From positions 124,001-188,000 of the forward strand of contig QHVT01000011.1 in the NCBI GenBank assembly GCA_003223645.1: a stretch of DNA of 64,000 bases, read 5' to 3'. This DNA comes from Acidobacteriota bacterium (GTDB lineage Bacteria; Acidobacteriota; Thermoanaerobaculia; Gp7-AA8). Below, piece after piece: positions 23,466 through 31,815 of this stretch (its first letter is position 1; each line of letters opens with the position of its first letter). The notes beneath the pieces are model-generated. The model was not told the origin of the DNA. It saw only the letters and a list, made by a program, of their open reading frames with translations, and searched no databases. The position numbers and the translations under genes were made by a program.

Positions 23466-26282
23466 GTGAATCGTCTTCCCTATGCGCTTCTTCTCACGCT
23501 AGCACTTCGCTCATTTGCCGCCACGCCGATCGAAACCCACATCCGCACGCTGGCCTCTGACGCGATGGAAGGCCGCGGTCTCGGCACTGCCGGACTCGCG
23601 AAATCCGCCGATTACATCGAGAAGCAGCTCCGCGACGCGAAGTTGCAGCCCGCATTCGGCAAGTCCTATCGCCAGAAGTTCCCCGTAAAAATGGGCGTGT
23701 CCCTCGGCGCGAAGAATCACATCGACGGTTTGTCGGACGACGACTGGACGCCGCTCGGGTTTTCATCGGCCGGCTCGTTTTCCGCGCCGATCGCGTTCGT
23801 CGGCTACGGCATCGACGCGCCGCCGTTGAACTATCGCGAGTACGAAGGCATCGATCTCAAGGGCAAGGTCGCGCTGATGCTGCGGTACGAGCCGCAGGAG
23901 CGCGACGACAAGTCGCCGTTCGACGGACGCAAGCCGAGCCGCTGGTCTGCTCTGCGCTACAAAGCACTTCAGGCGCGCGAGCGCGGCGCGGTCGCGGTGG
24001 TGTTCGTGACCGGGCCGCAGCAGGATGAAGCGAAGGACAAACTGCCCGCGCTCGCGAATGACGGGCCGGAGAGTCCGGCCGGACTGCCGGTGATTCAGGT
24101 GAAGGCGAGCGTCGCGCAGAAGTGGCTTGCAAAAGTATTGTCGCTTGCGCAATTTCAGAAAGACGTCGACGCCGATCTGAAGCCGCGCTCGCGCGTGCTC
24201 GACGCGACGCTCACTGGCAACGTCGACATCGCCGCGACGTACGCGGACGCGGAAAATGTCGCCGGGATTCTTCCCGGCCGCGGCAAGCTCGCGAACGAAG
24301 TCGTGGTCGTCGGCGCGCACTACGATCACCTCGGCTACGGCGGCAAGGGCTCGATGAAGCCGAACGAGCACGCGATCCACAACGGCGCGGACGACAACGC
24401 GTCGGGCACTGCCGCCGTGCTCGTCGCCGCAAAGCGCCTGACCGAGTTACTCAAAGACGCGACCGATCGCCGCACGATCGTCATCGCGCTTTTCTCGGCC
24501 GAAGAAGTCGGACTCGGCGGATCGTCGTATTTCGTCGCGCATCCGCCGCTGCCGCTCGCGAACGTGAAGGCGATGATCAACCTCGACATGGTCGGCGCGA
24601 TGCACGACGACAAGCTGATCGCCCTTGGCAGCGAGTCCGCGCCGGAATGGAAGTCGCTGCTCGATCGCGTCGGCGGCGAGTTGCATCTCAACGTCGCCGC
24701 GAGCGGCGACGGCTACGGCCCGTCCGATCAGACGAGCTTTTACGCGCATCAGATTCCCGTCATTCACTTCTTCACCGGCACGCACGAGCGCTATCACACG
24801 CCGGAAGACGACGCGGATGCGATCAACTTCGACGGCGCGCAGAAAGCGTCGGAGATGACGGCGCGCGTCGCGGCGTCGCTCGCGCGCGGCGATGTCACGC
24901 CGGCGTACGCGCGCGCAACGTCCGCTCCGGCGATGGAAGGCGACAGCCGCGGCTACGGCGCCTACCTCGGCACGATTCCCGACTACAGCGCGATGGAGTC
25001 GTCGACCGGCGGCGTGAAGCTCGCCGACGTGCGCAGCGGCGGACCGGCCGATCTCGCCGGGATCAAAGGCGGCGACACGCTCGTCGAAATGGCCGGCACG
25101 CGCATCCAGAACTTGTACGACATGACCTACGCGCTGCAGGACCACAAGCCCGGCGAAACGATTGACGTCGTCGTGCTGCGCAACGAACAGCGCGTCACGC
25201 TGCACGCGACGCTCGGCACGCGTGGTGGTGGAGGACAGGCGATCTCGCCTGTCCCGGCGCACGGACAGGCAGGATTGCCTGTCCTCCACATCGCAGCCGG
25301 CAAGCCGTTCGAGAAAACGTTCGACGGCGAGAAGCATCTGAAGGACATCCGACAGCTGACCTTCGGCGGCGAGAACGCCGAGGCGTACTTCAGTCCGGAC
25401 GGGAAAAAGCTCATTTACCAATACACGCCCGAGCGCGGCGGCTGCGATCAGCAGTACATCATGGATCTGACGACCGGCGAGTCGAAGCGCGTGTCGAGCG
25501 GCAACGGACGCACGACGTGCGGCTACTTCGCGTATCCGAACGGCGATCGCGTCATCTACGCGTCGACCGAGGCCGCGGGCGCGGAGTGCCCGCCTCCGCC
25601 GGACCGCAGCCGCGGATACATCTGGGGCGTGTTCCCGTCGTACGACATCTACGTCGCCAACGCCGACGGATCGAACAAGAAGCGCCTGACGACGACGAAC
25701 GGCTACGACGCCGAAGGCGTGTGGTGTCACAAAGGCGGCAGGATCCTCTTCACGTCCGTGCGCGACGGCGATCTCGATCTTTACACGATGGACGAGGACG
25801 GCGGGAACGTGAAGCGCCTCACCAACACCGTCGGCTACGACGGCGGCGCGTTCTTCAACGCCGACTGCACGGAGATCGTCTGGCGCGCGTCGCGATTCGA
25901 AGGCGCCGCGCTCGATGAATACAAAGCGCTTCTCTCGGAAGGATTCGTCAAACCCTCGAAGATGGAGCTCTACACCGCCAACGCCGACGGCACCAACGCA
26001 CGCCAGCTCACGAAAAACGGCGCCGCCAACTTCTGCCCCTACTTCACGTCCGACGGCAAACGCATCATCTACTCATCGAACATGCTCGATCCGCGCGGCC
26101 GCGAGTTCGACATCTTCATCATCAACAAAGACGGCACCGGCGACCCCGAGCGCATCACCACCGCGCCCGCCTTCGACGGCTTCCCGATGTTCAGTCCCGA
26201 CGGCAAGTTCCTCGTGTGGGCGTCGAACCGCGCGAACCCGGAGGGGAGGGACACGAATTTGTTCATTGCGCGGTGGGAGTAG
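23466..26282 (+). CDS. Secreted M28 aminopeptidase with PA, PDZ and TolB-like propeller domains
   Basis: The product is 938 aa with a GTG start and signal peptide (MNRLPYALLLTLALRSFA). Residues about 90-250 form a PA-like insert. Residues about 250-475 form the M28 zinc peptidase: GAHYDHLG (H and D ligands), NGADDNASG, SAEEVGLGG and INLDMVGAM. Residues about 490-590 form a PDZ domain (GGPADLAGIKGGDTLVEMAG). Residues about 620-938 form TolB/WD40-like repeats (YFSPDGKKLIY, IYVANADGSNKKRLT, ELYTANADGTNARQLT). It probably trims extracytoplasmic peptides, with the propeller and PDZ binding substrate. A GGACAGGC palindrome lies in-frame between the PDZ and propeller domains. Confidence 0.9.
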   Translation: MNRLPYALLLTLALRSFAATPIETHIRTLASDAMEGRGLGTAGLAKSADYIEKQLRDAKLQPAFGKSYRQKFPVKMGVSLGAKNHIDGLSDDDWTPLGFSSAGSFSAPIAFVGYGIDAPPLNYREYEGIDLKGKVALMLRYEPQERDDKSPFDGRKPSRWSALRYKALQARERGAVAVVFVTGPQQDEAKDKLPALANDGPESPAGLPVIQVKASVAQKWLAKVLSLAQFQKDVDADLKPRSRVLDATLTGNVDIAATYADAENVAGILPGRGKLANEVVVVGAHYDHLGYGGKGSMKPNEHAIHNGADDNASGTAAVLVAAKRLTELLKDATDRRTIVIALFSAEEVGLGGSSYFVAHPPLPLANVKAMINLDMVGAMHDDKLIALGSESAPEWKSLLDRVGGELHLNVAASGDGYGPSDQTSFYAHQIPVIHFFTGTHERYHTPEDDADAINFDGAQKASEMTARVAASLARGDVTPAYARATSAPAMEGDSRGYGAYLGTIPDYSAMESSTGGVKLADVRSGGPADLAGIKGGDTLVEMAGTRIQNLYDMTYALQDHKPGETIDVVVLRNEQRVTLHATLGTRGGGGQAISPVPAHGQAGLPVLHIAAGKPFEKTFDGEKHLKDIRQLTFGGENAEAYFSPDGKKLIYQYTPERGGCDQQYIMDLTTGESKRVSSGNGRTTCGYFAYPNGDRVIYASTEAAGAECPPPPDRSRGYIWGVFPSYDIYVANADGSNKKRLTTTNGYDAEGVWCHKGGRILFTSVRDGDLDLYTMDEDGGNVKRLTNTVGYDGGAFFNADCTEIVWRASRFEGAALDEYKALLSEGFVKPSKMELYTANADGTNARQLTKNGAANFCPYFTSDGKRIIYSSNMLDPRGREFDIFIINKDGTGDPERITTAPAFDGFPMFSPDGKFLVWASNRANPEGRDTNLFIARWE
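25224..25289. repeat. GGACAGGCGATCTCGCCTGTCC-type repeat inside the M28 gene
   Basis: Two palindromes, GACAGGCGATCTCGCCTGTC and GACAGGCAGGATTGCCTGTC, lie between GTGGTGGAG and CTCCAC ends. Translated, they give GGGGQAISPVPAHGQAGLP in the linker between PDZ and propeller domains. Confidence 0.8.
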
Positions 26283-26286
26283 CGCC

Positions 26287-26345
26287 TTTGGACTGCGGCA
26301 GCTACGCAGACCGTCTCAAAACTCGCGGCTCAGGATGACGGTGAG
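26287..26345. repeat. Repeat shared with 15068-15104
   Basis: TTTGGACTGCGGCAGCTACG followed by CAGACCGTCTCAAAA (26287-26321), then a half GTCATCCTGAGC element in reverse (CTCAGGATGACGG). The latter overlaps the 3' end of the receptor-like gene on the other strand. Confidence 0.7.
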
Positions 26346-28123
26346 AGGCGCAGCCGCACCCACCCGCGCGTGACGCGGCCTGATTGTGGGCCCGCTGCCT
26401 GAGGTGCAAAGACGAATTGGTCGAATACGTTCGCTGCGTCCGCGCCGATGGTGAGCGCGACGCGTTTGATCGGCACTGTGTAGCGTAGGGCTATGTCGAA
26501 TGCGTTTTCATCATCCGGTGCGAAAAACTGGAATGAGGACGTGAAGCGATAAGCGACCATGATGCCAAGGGCCTGCTCGCCGAGGGGTATGTCGGCGCTG
26601 AGCCAGGCATTTGCCGTATGCGCGGGCAGGTTGAAGTCCGAGCGCATGTACGTGTAATTGACTCCGGCTTCGAAGCGATCGAAGAGGCGGTAATTGCTGT
26701 CGAGCTGGATCAGCGTGCGTGATTGCTGCGAGACGTAGTCGTCGTGAATGACGTTGAGCCGCGCGCTGCCGGTCGACCCGAGCGCCATCACGTATCCGAC
26801 TGTGAATTCGTCGAGATGATTGGCGTAAAACGAATAACGAGTCGCGGACGCTGTAATGGCGTTTCTGCCGCGGCCGCGAAGGTCATAAGCAGCGGCGACT
26901 TGAGCACTGAGGCCGTCGTCGTCGGAAAAGCCACCGACGTTGTAGCCGATCCCGCTGATGCGGCCGTAGCGGATACCGGCATTGAAGAGCCAGCGATTGC
27001 GCCAAAGGCGGTCACTGATGAACAACCCGCGCTGGTCGACATTGCCGCTGGTGCTGTCGATGCCCGCGCTCAAAACGTGGTCGCCGGCCACGAAGGACGC
27101 TTTGGCCGAGACATTGTCCTGATCGAACCCTTGTAAGCGCAATGCGGAGACTTCGGTGAGGAAGCGCGGCGTCCATTGAGCGACGTGATCGACGACCGTC
27201 AGCCCGATGAAGTCGTCGGAGTGCGCGGCGGTCAGGTTCTGACGCGGGTCGAGTTGCGCCGTCAACTTGAGCTCGAAGCCGCGCTCGTGAAACGTAAAGC
27301 GGTCGGCGCGATCGCCGTCCCATCCGGCGGCGAAAAACCAGAGGCGACTCGGAATGATGCGGCCGCCGCTGGCAATTTCGCCGAAATGGCGGCCGCCTTT
27401 CGTGATCGTGTCGCGCAGGCTGAACGTGAAATCCTCGCCGCCGGTGCGCGTGCGCGTGACGATCGCGGTCGCCGCGCTCGTGGGGGCCAGCTCCAGCGGC
27501 GTCACCGCGCGAATGAACGTCATCTCGTCGATCGTCTCGCTTTGGATCCCTCCGCCGTCGGTCTCGATGAACGGCGCGTTCGGAAAGCGGTCCGGCGAAA
27601 GATAGAGCGCCGTCGTGTAGTCGATCGGCACCGGCAGTTGATCGAGCTGCTTCGCGTTGCGATGCAGCGACAGGGCGGTGTCGTGCACGACGCTGATCGT
27701 CGTCGCGGTCGACGTGACGCTGTCTTCGTCTTCGCTCGGCTCGAGCTGCGCGTCGGCGCGCGCGATGCGCGCGAGCTCGACGACCGCGCGGCGCGTGAGC
27801 GACTGCAATCCCACGTGCGCGAACGTCACATCGTATTGGCCGGGCGGCAGTGCACCGAGCCAGTACGTGCCGCTCGCGCCGGTCGTCGTCACGCGCGGTG
27901 CCTGCAACGCGGGCGACGTCGCCGTGACCGTCGCATTCGCGACCGGTTTGCCCGCGCTGGTGATGCGTCCTGTAAGCGCGCTCGTGCTCACGGCCGCGAA
28001 CATGTGCGGCGCGAAGAGCAGGAGGAGCGCCGAGAAGATCAGATGGCAGATGGCAGATGGCAGATGGCGGTAGGCCGCCCTGTCCGCCATCCGCCATCCG
28101 CCATCCGCCATCCTGAACATCAT
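26330..28123 (-). CDS. Outer-membrane receptor-like protein with CarboxypepD_reg domain
   Basis: The product is 597 aa. After an odd N-terminus, a hydrophobic signal core ([16 protein letters not shown]) leads into a CarboxypepD_reg domain (about 47-130: [39 protein letters not shown]). A plug-like segment (about 150-235, [20 protein letters not shown]) and a barrel of alternating strands follow, ending [12 protein letters not shown]. It is shorter than normal TonB receptors. The start ATG 28123 overlaps the ettA stop, implying translational coupling. The first 25 residues ([15 protein letters not shown], then [11 protein letters not shown]) are encoded by a GATGGCGG palindrome, so the native start was probably lost or extended by the repeat. 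Confidence 0.75.
   Translation of the reverse strand: MMFRMADGGWRMADRAAYRHLPSAICHLIFSALLLLFAPHMFAAVSTSALTGRITSAGKPVANATVTATSPALQAPRVTTTGASGTYWLGALPPGQYDVTFAHVGLQSLTRRAVVELARIARADAQLEPSEDEDSVTSTATTISVVHDTALSLHRNAKQLDQLPVPIDYTTALYLSPDRFPNAPFIETDGGGIQSETIDEMTFIRAVTPLELAPTSAATAIVTRTRTGGEDFTFSLRDTITKGGRHFGEIASGGRIIPSRLWFFAAGWDGDRADRFTFHERGFELKLTAQLDPRQNLTAAHSDDFIGLTVVDHVAQWTPRFLTEVSALRLQGFDQDNVSAKASFVAGDHVLSAGIDSTSGNVDQRGLFISDRLWRNRWLFNAGIRYGRISGIGYNVGGFSDDDGLSAQVAAAYDLRGRGRNAITASATRYSFYANHLDEFTVGYVMALGSTGSARLNVIHDDYVSQQSRTLIQLDSNYRLFDRFEAGVNYTYMRSDFNLPAHTANAWLSADIPLGEQALGIMVAYRFTSSFQFFAPDDENAFDIALRYTVPIKRVALTIGADAANVFDQFVFAPQAAGPQSGRVTRGWVRLRLSPSS
28033..28113. repeat. GATGGCAG/GCCATCCGCCATC palindrome at the start of the receptor gene
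   Basis: The left arm (28033-28069) repeats AGATGGCAG words, the loop is about 12 nt, and the right arm (28084-28113) repeats CCGCCAT words. It lies within the first codons of the leftward receptor-like gene. Confidence 0.8.
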
Positions 28124-29796
28124 CGACTCAATTGCCGGTAACGAATGCGATGCGGCTCGGTCGCGTCGGCGCCGAGGCGTTTGCGCTTGTCTTCCTCGTA
28201 CTCGCTGAAATTGCCGTCGAAGTAATACACGCGGCTGTCGCCTTCGAACGCGAGGATGTGCGTGGCGACGCGGTCGAGGAACCATCGGTCGTGGCTGATC
28301 ACGATCGCGCAGCCGGCGAAATTCTCCAGCGCTTCTTCGAGTGCGCGCATCGTGTTCACGTCGAGGTCGTTCGTCGGCTCGTCGAGGAGCAGCACGTTCG
28401 CTCCCTCCTTCAACATCTTCGCCAGATGCACGCGATTGCGCTCGCCGCCGGACAACGCGCCGACTTTTTTCTGCTGGTCCTGTCCCGAGAAATTGAAGCG
28501 GGCGACGTACGCGCGCGAGCTCATCTCGCGCGGCCCGAGCTGTACGACCTCGCCGCCGCCGGTGATCTCTTCGAAGATCGTCTTGTCGCCGTCGAGCGTG
28601 CGCGACTGATCGATGTAGGCGAGCTTCACCGTTTCGCCGACCCGGATCGTTCCGTCGTCGGGTTGCTCCTGCCCGACGATCATGCGAAAGAGCGTCGTCT
28701 TGCCCGCGCCGTTCGGACCGATCACGCCGACGATGCCGCCCGGCGGAAGCTTGAACGACATTCCGTCGATGAGCAGGTTCTCGCCGTACGCTTTCGCGAC
28801 GCCGTCGGCGTCGACGACGATGTTGCCGAGGCGCGGACCGGGCGGGATGTAGATCTCCAGCTCCTGGATTTTTTCCTTCGTCTCCTGCTGCAGAAGGTTC
28901 TCGTACGCGTTGATGCGCGCTTTTCCTTTCGCGTGCCGCGCTTTTGGCGACATGCGAATCCACTCCAGCTCGCGCTCGAGCGTTTTCTGGCGGCTCGACT
29001 CCGATTTTTCTTCCTGCTCGAGACGTCCCTTCTTCTGCTCGAGCCAGGACGAATAGTTGCCTTTCCACGGAATCCCTTCGCCGCGATCGAGCTCGAGAAT
29101 CCAGCCCGCGACGTTGTCGAGGAAGTAGCGGTCGTGGGTGACGGCGATGACGGTACCGGCGTATTTCTGCAGATGTTGTTCGAGCCACTGCACGCTTTCG
29201 GCGTCGAGATGGTTCGTCGGCTCGTCGAGGAGCAGGATGTCCGGTTCCTGCAGGAGCAACCGGCACAATGCAACGCGCCGTTTCTCTCCGCCGGAACACT
29301 TCGCGATCGGCGTGTCGCCGGGCGGGCAGCGCAGCGCGTCCATCGCCATCTCCAGCTTCGAGTCGAGGTCCCACGCGCCGGCGGCGTCGAGCTTGTCCTG
29401 CACTTTAGCCTGGCGATCCATCAGCTTGTCCATGTCGGCGTCGGGATCGGCGAAGGCGTTGTTGATGTCGTCGAATTCTTTGAGCAGATCGAGGACCGGT
29501 TGCACGCCTTGCTGCACGACTTCGAGGACGGCCTTCGTTTCGTCGAGCTTCGGCTCTTGTTCGAGGAGGCCGACGGTGTAGCCGGGCGACAGGACGGTCT
29601 CGCCGAGGTGGTCTTTGTCGATGCCGGCGAGAATGCGGAGCAGCGTCGACTTGCCTGATCCATTGAGACCGAGCACGCCGATTTTCGCGCCGTAGAAATA
29701 GGAGAGGTAGATGTCTTTCAGGACCTGTTTCTTCCCGTGAAACTTCGAGACACCGACCATCGAGTAGATGACTTTGTTCGGTTCGGGTTGTGCCAT
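28120..29796 (-). CDS. ettA: EttA, ABC-F translational throttle ATPase
   Basis: The product is 558 aa, matching the usual length of about 555. It has two ABC cassettes without membrane segments: Walker [10 protein letters not shown] (about 45) and GPNGAGKTT (about 355), signatures SGGEKRR and SGGERNR, Walker [12 protein letters not shown] and [11 protein letters not shown]. The linker between cassettes is charged and contains the EttA-specific [18 protein letters not shown] segment. EttA binds the ribosomal E site and gates the first elongation steps according to ATP/ADP ratio. ATG 29796 is well placed. It overlaps the downstream receptor-like gene by 4 nt, an unusual partner for a translation factor. 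Confidence 0.93.
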   Translation of the reverse strand: MAQPEPNKVIYSMVGVSKFHGKKQVLKDIYLSYFYGAKIGVLGLNGSGKSTLLRILAGIDKDHLGETVLSPGYTVGLLEQEPKLDETKAVLEVVQQGVQPVLDLLKEFDDINNAFADPDADMDKLMDRQAKVQDKLDAAGAWDLDSKLEMAMDALRCPPGDTPIAKCSGGEKRRVALCRLLLQEPDILLLDEPTNHLDAESVQWLEQHLQKYAGTVIAVTHDRYFLDNVAGWILELDRGEGIPWKGNYSSWLEQKKGRLEQEEKSESSRQKTLERELEWIRMSPKARHAKGKARINAYENLLQQETKEKIQELEIYIPPGPRLGNIVVDADGVAKAYGENLLIDGMSFKLPPGGIVGVIGPNGAGKTTLFRMIVGQEQPDDGTIRVGETVKLAYIDQSRTLDGDKTIFEEITGGGEVVQLGPREMSSRAYVARFNFSGQDQQKKVGALSGGERNRVHLAKMLKEGANVLLLDEPTNDLDVNTMRALEEALENFAGCAIVISHDRWFLDRVATHILAFEGDSRVYYFDGNFSEYEEDKRKRLGADATEPHRIRYRQLSR

Positions 29797-29809
29797 GGAG
29801 GGCGGATTG

Positions 29810-29876
29810 TAGTGGAGCGGCGTCTCTTAGCCCGCCGAAAAAAGAAACGGCGGGCTAAAGCCCGCCGCTCCACAGT
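29810..29876. repeat. TAGCCCGCCG hairpin between ettA and the 148-aa gene
   Basis: An outer pair GTGGAGCGGCG / CGCCGCTCCAC surrounds inner arms TAGCCCGCCG and CGGCGGGCTA with an A-rich loop. The stem could act as a terminator for the upstream leftward gene, but no clear T-run follows on that strand. Confidence 0.65.
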
Positions 29877-29895
29877 GCGTCGCGAGTGGGGGAGA

Positions 29896-30342
29896 TTACG
29901 GCGTGGCCGGCGGAACGAGTCCGCGCAGGACGCCGGCGAGGTCGTTTTCGCTGATGGCGTTCGCGGCATCGACGGACCAGTCGAAGAGCCCGCCGCCGAC
30001 GCCGGGGTCGACGATCATCTGGTCGAGCTGCTGGCCGCCCGCGCCGTAAAGCGTGACCACGACGGCGCAGTCGACAGGCGGGCTGATCGCCACGCGGCCG
30101 GCGATCTGGCTCGCAGCAGTCGCGATCGTGACGCCGGCGTTGATCGATCCGGCCGGCGCCTGAATCTGCAGCGTCTCGGGATAGACGTTCACCATCGTCG
30201 CGCTGTTGCCGGTGGGGATGATCGTGACGCCGCCCTGCGAAAACTGAATGCCGGACGTCGGCGTGACGGCGTAATACGCGGCAATGGTGCTGCTGCCGTT
30301 CGTGACGAGAGTCAGTGCGTAGTAGAGATAACGGTCAGGCAT
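29896..30342 (-). CDS. Uncharacterised beta-rich protein
   Basis: The product is 148 aa from ATG 30342, with GGGAG 6 nt upstream. It has no signal peptide: it opens MPDRYLYYALTLVTNGSSTI. The composition (G, T, A, V and few charges) and alternating pattern suggest beta-sandwich or phage-tail-like fold, with a C-terminal segment EDDLAGVLRGLVPPA-like in character (residues ISENDLAGVLRGL). No motif is recognised. The gene is alone between ettA and a low-GC patch. An intrinsic terminator-like hairpin lies just upstream at 30396-30427, oriented to stop leftward transcription before this gene. Confidence 0.6.
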   Translation of the reverse strand: MPDRYLYYALTLVTNGSSTIAAYYAVTPTSGIQFSQGGVTIIPTGNSATMVNVYPETLQIQAPAGSINAGVTIATAASQIAGRVAISPPVDCAVVVTLYGAGGQQLDQMIVDPGVGGGLFDWSVDAANAISENDLAGVLRGLVPPATP

Positions 30343-30395
30343 GGTTCGCTCCCTCTCTTTGTGGTGTTTGTAATGGACTCTATCACGCGACAACA

Positions 30396-30427
30396 AAAAG
30401 CCTCGATCCCGTGAGGGATCGAGGCTC
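30396..30427 (-). terminator. Intrinsic terminator-like hairpin
   Basis: A perfect 12-bp stem AGCCTCGATCCC / GGGATCGAGGCT has a GTGA loop (30400-30427). Read leftward it is followed by TTTTTGTTG, the pattern of a rho-independent terminator for the minus strand. No minus-strand gene ends here now, so it may have been orphaned by insertion of the neighbouring patch. The GTG in the loop is also a possible start for the toxin-like frame. Confidence 0.6.
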
Positions 30428-30660
30428 TGAAACGACGAAGCGGTTCGAGTACGAGTTCGACGAAGATGAACTGGCAGGTCACGGGGTAACCGTCGATGAA
30501 GCAGTCGAGGTCATCTGGGCGACTTCGAAGTGCGCCGAAACAAAGGTTACCATGGTGGCTACAGATGATCGGGCGCACAGACGGCGGCCGACTGTTGAAA
30601 CTTATCGTGTATGAGAAATCAAAAGGACTCATCCGAGTCATCACGGGATGGGATGTATGA
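30411..30660 (+). pseudogene. Small toxin-like gene, frameshifted
   Basis: From a possible GTG at 30411 the frame reads TTKRFEYEFDEDELAGHGVT, VDEAVEVIWATS and TKVTMVATDD, then loses sense. One base later the other frame reads MIGRTDGGRLLKLIVYEKSK and LIRVITGWDV, stopping at 30660. The combined product of about 82 aa resembles BrnT-like small ribonuclease toxins (D/E-rich start, GR...LLKLIVYE strand, RVITGW end). The span is 3n+1, so a single-base change near 30560-30575 explains it. The stop overlaps the next start (ATGA), as in toxin-antitoxin operons. Exact family is uncertain; sequencing error is possible. Confidence 0.6.
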
Positions 30661-31058
30661 CTACTCGCAAGAAACTCACGGACGACGATATTAAGCGCAA
30701 GCTAGTCAAAGATGCCGATAATCCCGACGCTTGGGAGTCGCCGGTATTTGTTTCGGCCAGTCGGAGGCCACGTCCGATCTGGTATGGCCGCTCTAAGCAT
30801 CTGGAGCTTGCAGCTAAGTTCTATGTTCTGTCCGTACTGCACAGTCTCGCGCGTAAGCGCCATTTTGTGGCGTTCGTTTGCTTCCAGCGCGAGCGCCCCG
30901 ACCCTCGTGTTGCGCCGGACGTATATATCTGGTCGTCCGAGCAGCTCAAGTCTTTCATTGCGCGTACGCGGGAAACATCAATCTCGCTTGAAGCGGTAGC
31001 GTTAAAGCTGGACGCAACGTCAGCATGGAATCAATTCGTTACGGACTCCGCGGCCTGA
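30657..31058 (+). CDS. Partner of the toxin-like gene (putative antitoxin), cassette-borne
   Basis: The product is 133 aa from ATG 30657, which overlaps the upstream stop by 4 nt. It starts MTTRKKLTDDDIKRKLVKDA, then has a conserved-looking stretch ASRRPRPIWYGRSKHLELAA followed by KFYVLSVLHSL. The C-terminal half (VYIWSSEQLKSFIARTRE) is helical. I do not recognise a named family. The position after a toxin-like frame suggests an antitoxin or accessory. GC content here is visibly lower than in surrounding genes. Its stop codon lies inside the first box of an attC-like site, as is normal for the last gene of an integron cassette. Confidence 0.6.
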   Translation: MTTRKKLTDDDIKRKLVKDADNPDAWESPVFVSASRRPRPIWYGRSKHLELAAKFYVLSVLHSLARKRHFVAFVCFQRERPDPRVAPDVYIWSSEQLKSFIARTRETSISLEAVALKLDATSAWNQFVTDSAA

Positions 31059-31157
31059 CTCGAGCCAGAAGCCGACACGGCCCGGCGCTGGCCCGCCGGC
31101 TCGCGCCGCTTCGGCCCGCAGCCCCTGCCCGTGCAGCTTAGGCCGAAGCTGTTAGGC
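31053..31157 (+). other. attC-like integron recombination site
   Basis: The site is bounded by GCCTGAC (31053-31059) and the canonical core GTTAGGC (31151-31157), which can pair with one G-T wobble. The 105-nt interior is imperfectly self-complementary: the left part GCCAGAAGCCGACACGG aligns with the reverse complement of the right part. Length and position directly after a small gene fit an environmental integron cassette. No integrase gene is in the window. Confidence 0.55.
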
Positions 31158-31189
31158 CGTCCGGAAAGCCAAACCTCACAACGCCGACG

Positions 31190-31315
31190 TCAATAGCCAG
31201 AATACGATTTTGGTTTTTCGACTTTCCTGCGTTGGTCGTCGGCAATCGCGTCACGAAGCACGAACACCACGAAAACAGTTGCGATGACAATGACGCCGAT
31301 GAGCCATGGAAGCAT
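31190..31315 (-). CDS. 41-aa single-pass membrane protein
   Basis: ATG 31315 has AAGGA 5 nt upstream. The product is one hydrophobic helix (MLPWLIGVIVIATVFVVFVL) followed by a charged tail (RDAIADDQRRKVEKPKSYS). An N-out/C-in or N-in/C-out small inner-membrane protein is likely. The lengths of helix and tail recall small membrane subunits or type-I-toxin-like peptides, but no family can be named. It lies 33 nt beyond the attC-like site, in the same low-GC patch and on the opposite strand to the cassette gene. Upstream of it (31316-31514) I see no other convincing gene. Confidence 0.55.
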   Translation of the reverse strand: MLPWLIGVIVIATVFVVFVLRDAIADDQRRKVEKPKSYSGY

Positions 31316-31514
31316 GACAGTCCTTCAATCTCGCCCTGCGAGACAGCAGCGCGCAGGACGCAGGTTCGATATGCGAATGGACTAAGAGGGAGGAGTCAGA
31401 GCGCGCGACTTAGCTCGAGCATCCGACGCATCGGTGAGGATTCGCTGATGTAACGCAAGCATACTTCATTCGCGAAGGGATCCAACGAATATGTCTCCAT
31501 CGGTGTTTCAGTCG

Positions 31515-31613
31515 TGTCATTCCGAGCCGCGAAGACGGCGAGGAATCCCCCGCCGAAGCACGACCAACGCTCCGTCGGCGGGAGATCCTTCGCCGTCTTC
31601 GCGGCTTCTAATG
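31515..31613. repeat. GTCATTCCGAGCCGCGAAGAC palindrome
   Basis: The left arm GTCATTCCGAGCCGCGAAGA (with CGGCGAGGAATCCC) is mirrored by GGGAGATCCTTCGCCGTCTT (with CGCGGCTTCTAATGAC). It is a member of the GTCATCCCGAGC family. Confidence 0.8.
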
Positions 31614-31618
31614 ACAGC

Positions 31619-31752
31619 CCCTCATCCGCCCTTCGGGCACCTTCTCCCCGCATGCGGGGAGAAGGTCAACAAATCTCGATGCTCGTACATGTTGCCCCTC
31701 GCCCCGCATGCGGGGCGAGGGTGGCGCGAAGCGCCGGGTGAGGGGCGGTCAT
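31619..31752. repeat. CCCTCATCCGCCCTTCGGGC / GGGTGAGGGG composite palindrome
   Basis: It starts CCCCTCATCCGCCCTTCGGG, contains two dyads (TCTCCCCGCATGCGGGGAGA and GCCCCGCATGCGGGGC) and ends CGCGAAGCGCCGGGTGAGGG. Short spacers separate the blocks. It differs from the neighbouring GTCATTCC family and lies downstream of the leftward PP2C gene. Confidence 0.75.
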
Positions 31753-31815
31753 TACGATCGAGGTCTGCGCATCGGGCGGTGGGCCGGCTCAGGATGACGC
31801 TTGTGCAGAGGTTCT

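Noticed and set aside
31396-31503. Small reverse ORF METYSLDPFANEVCL
   Set aside because: No ribosome-binding site and no recognisable feature; its upstream part is palindromic repeat sequence.
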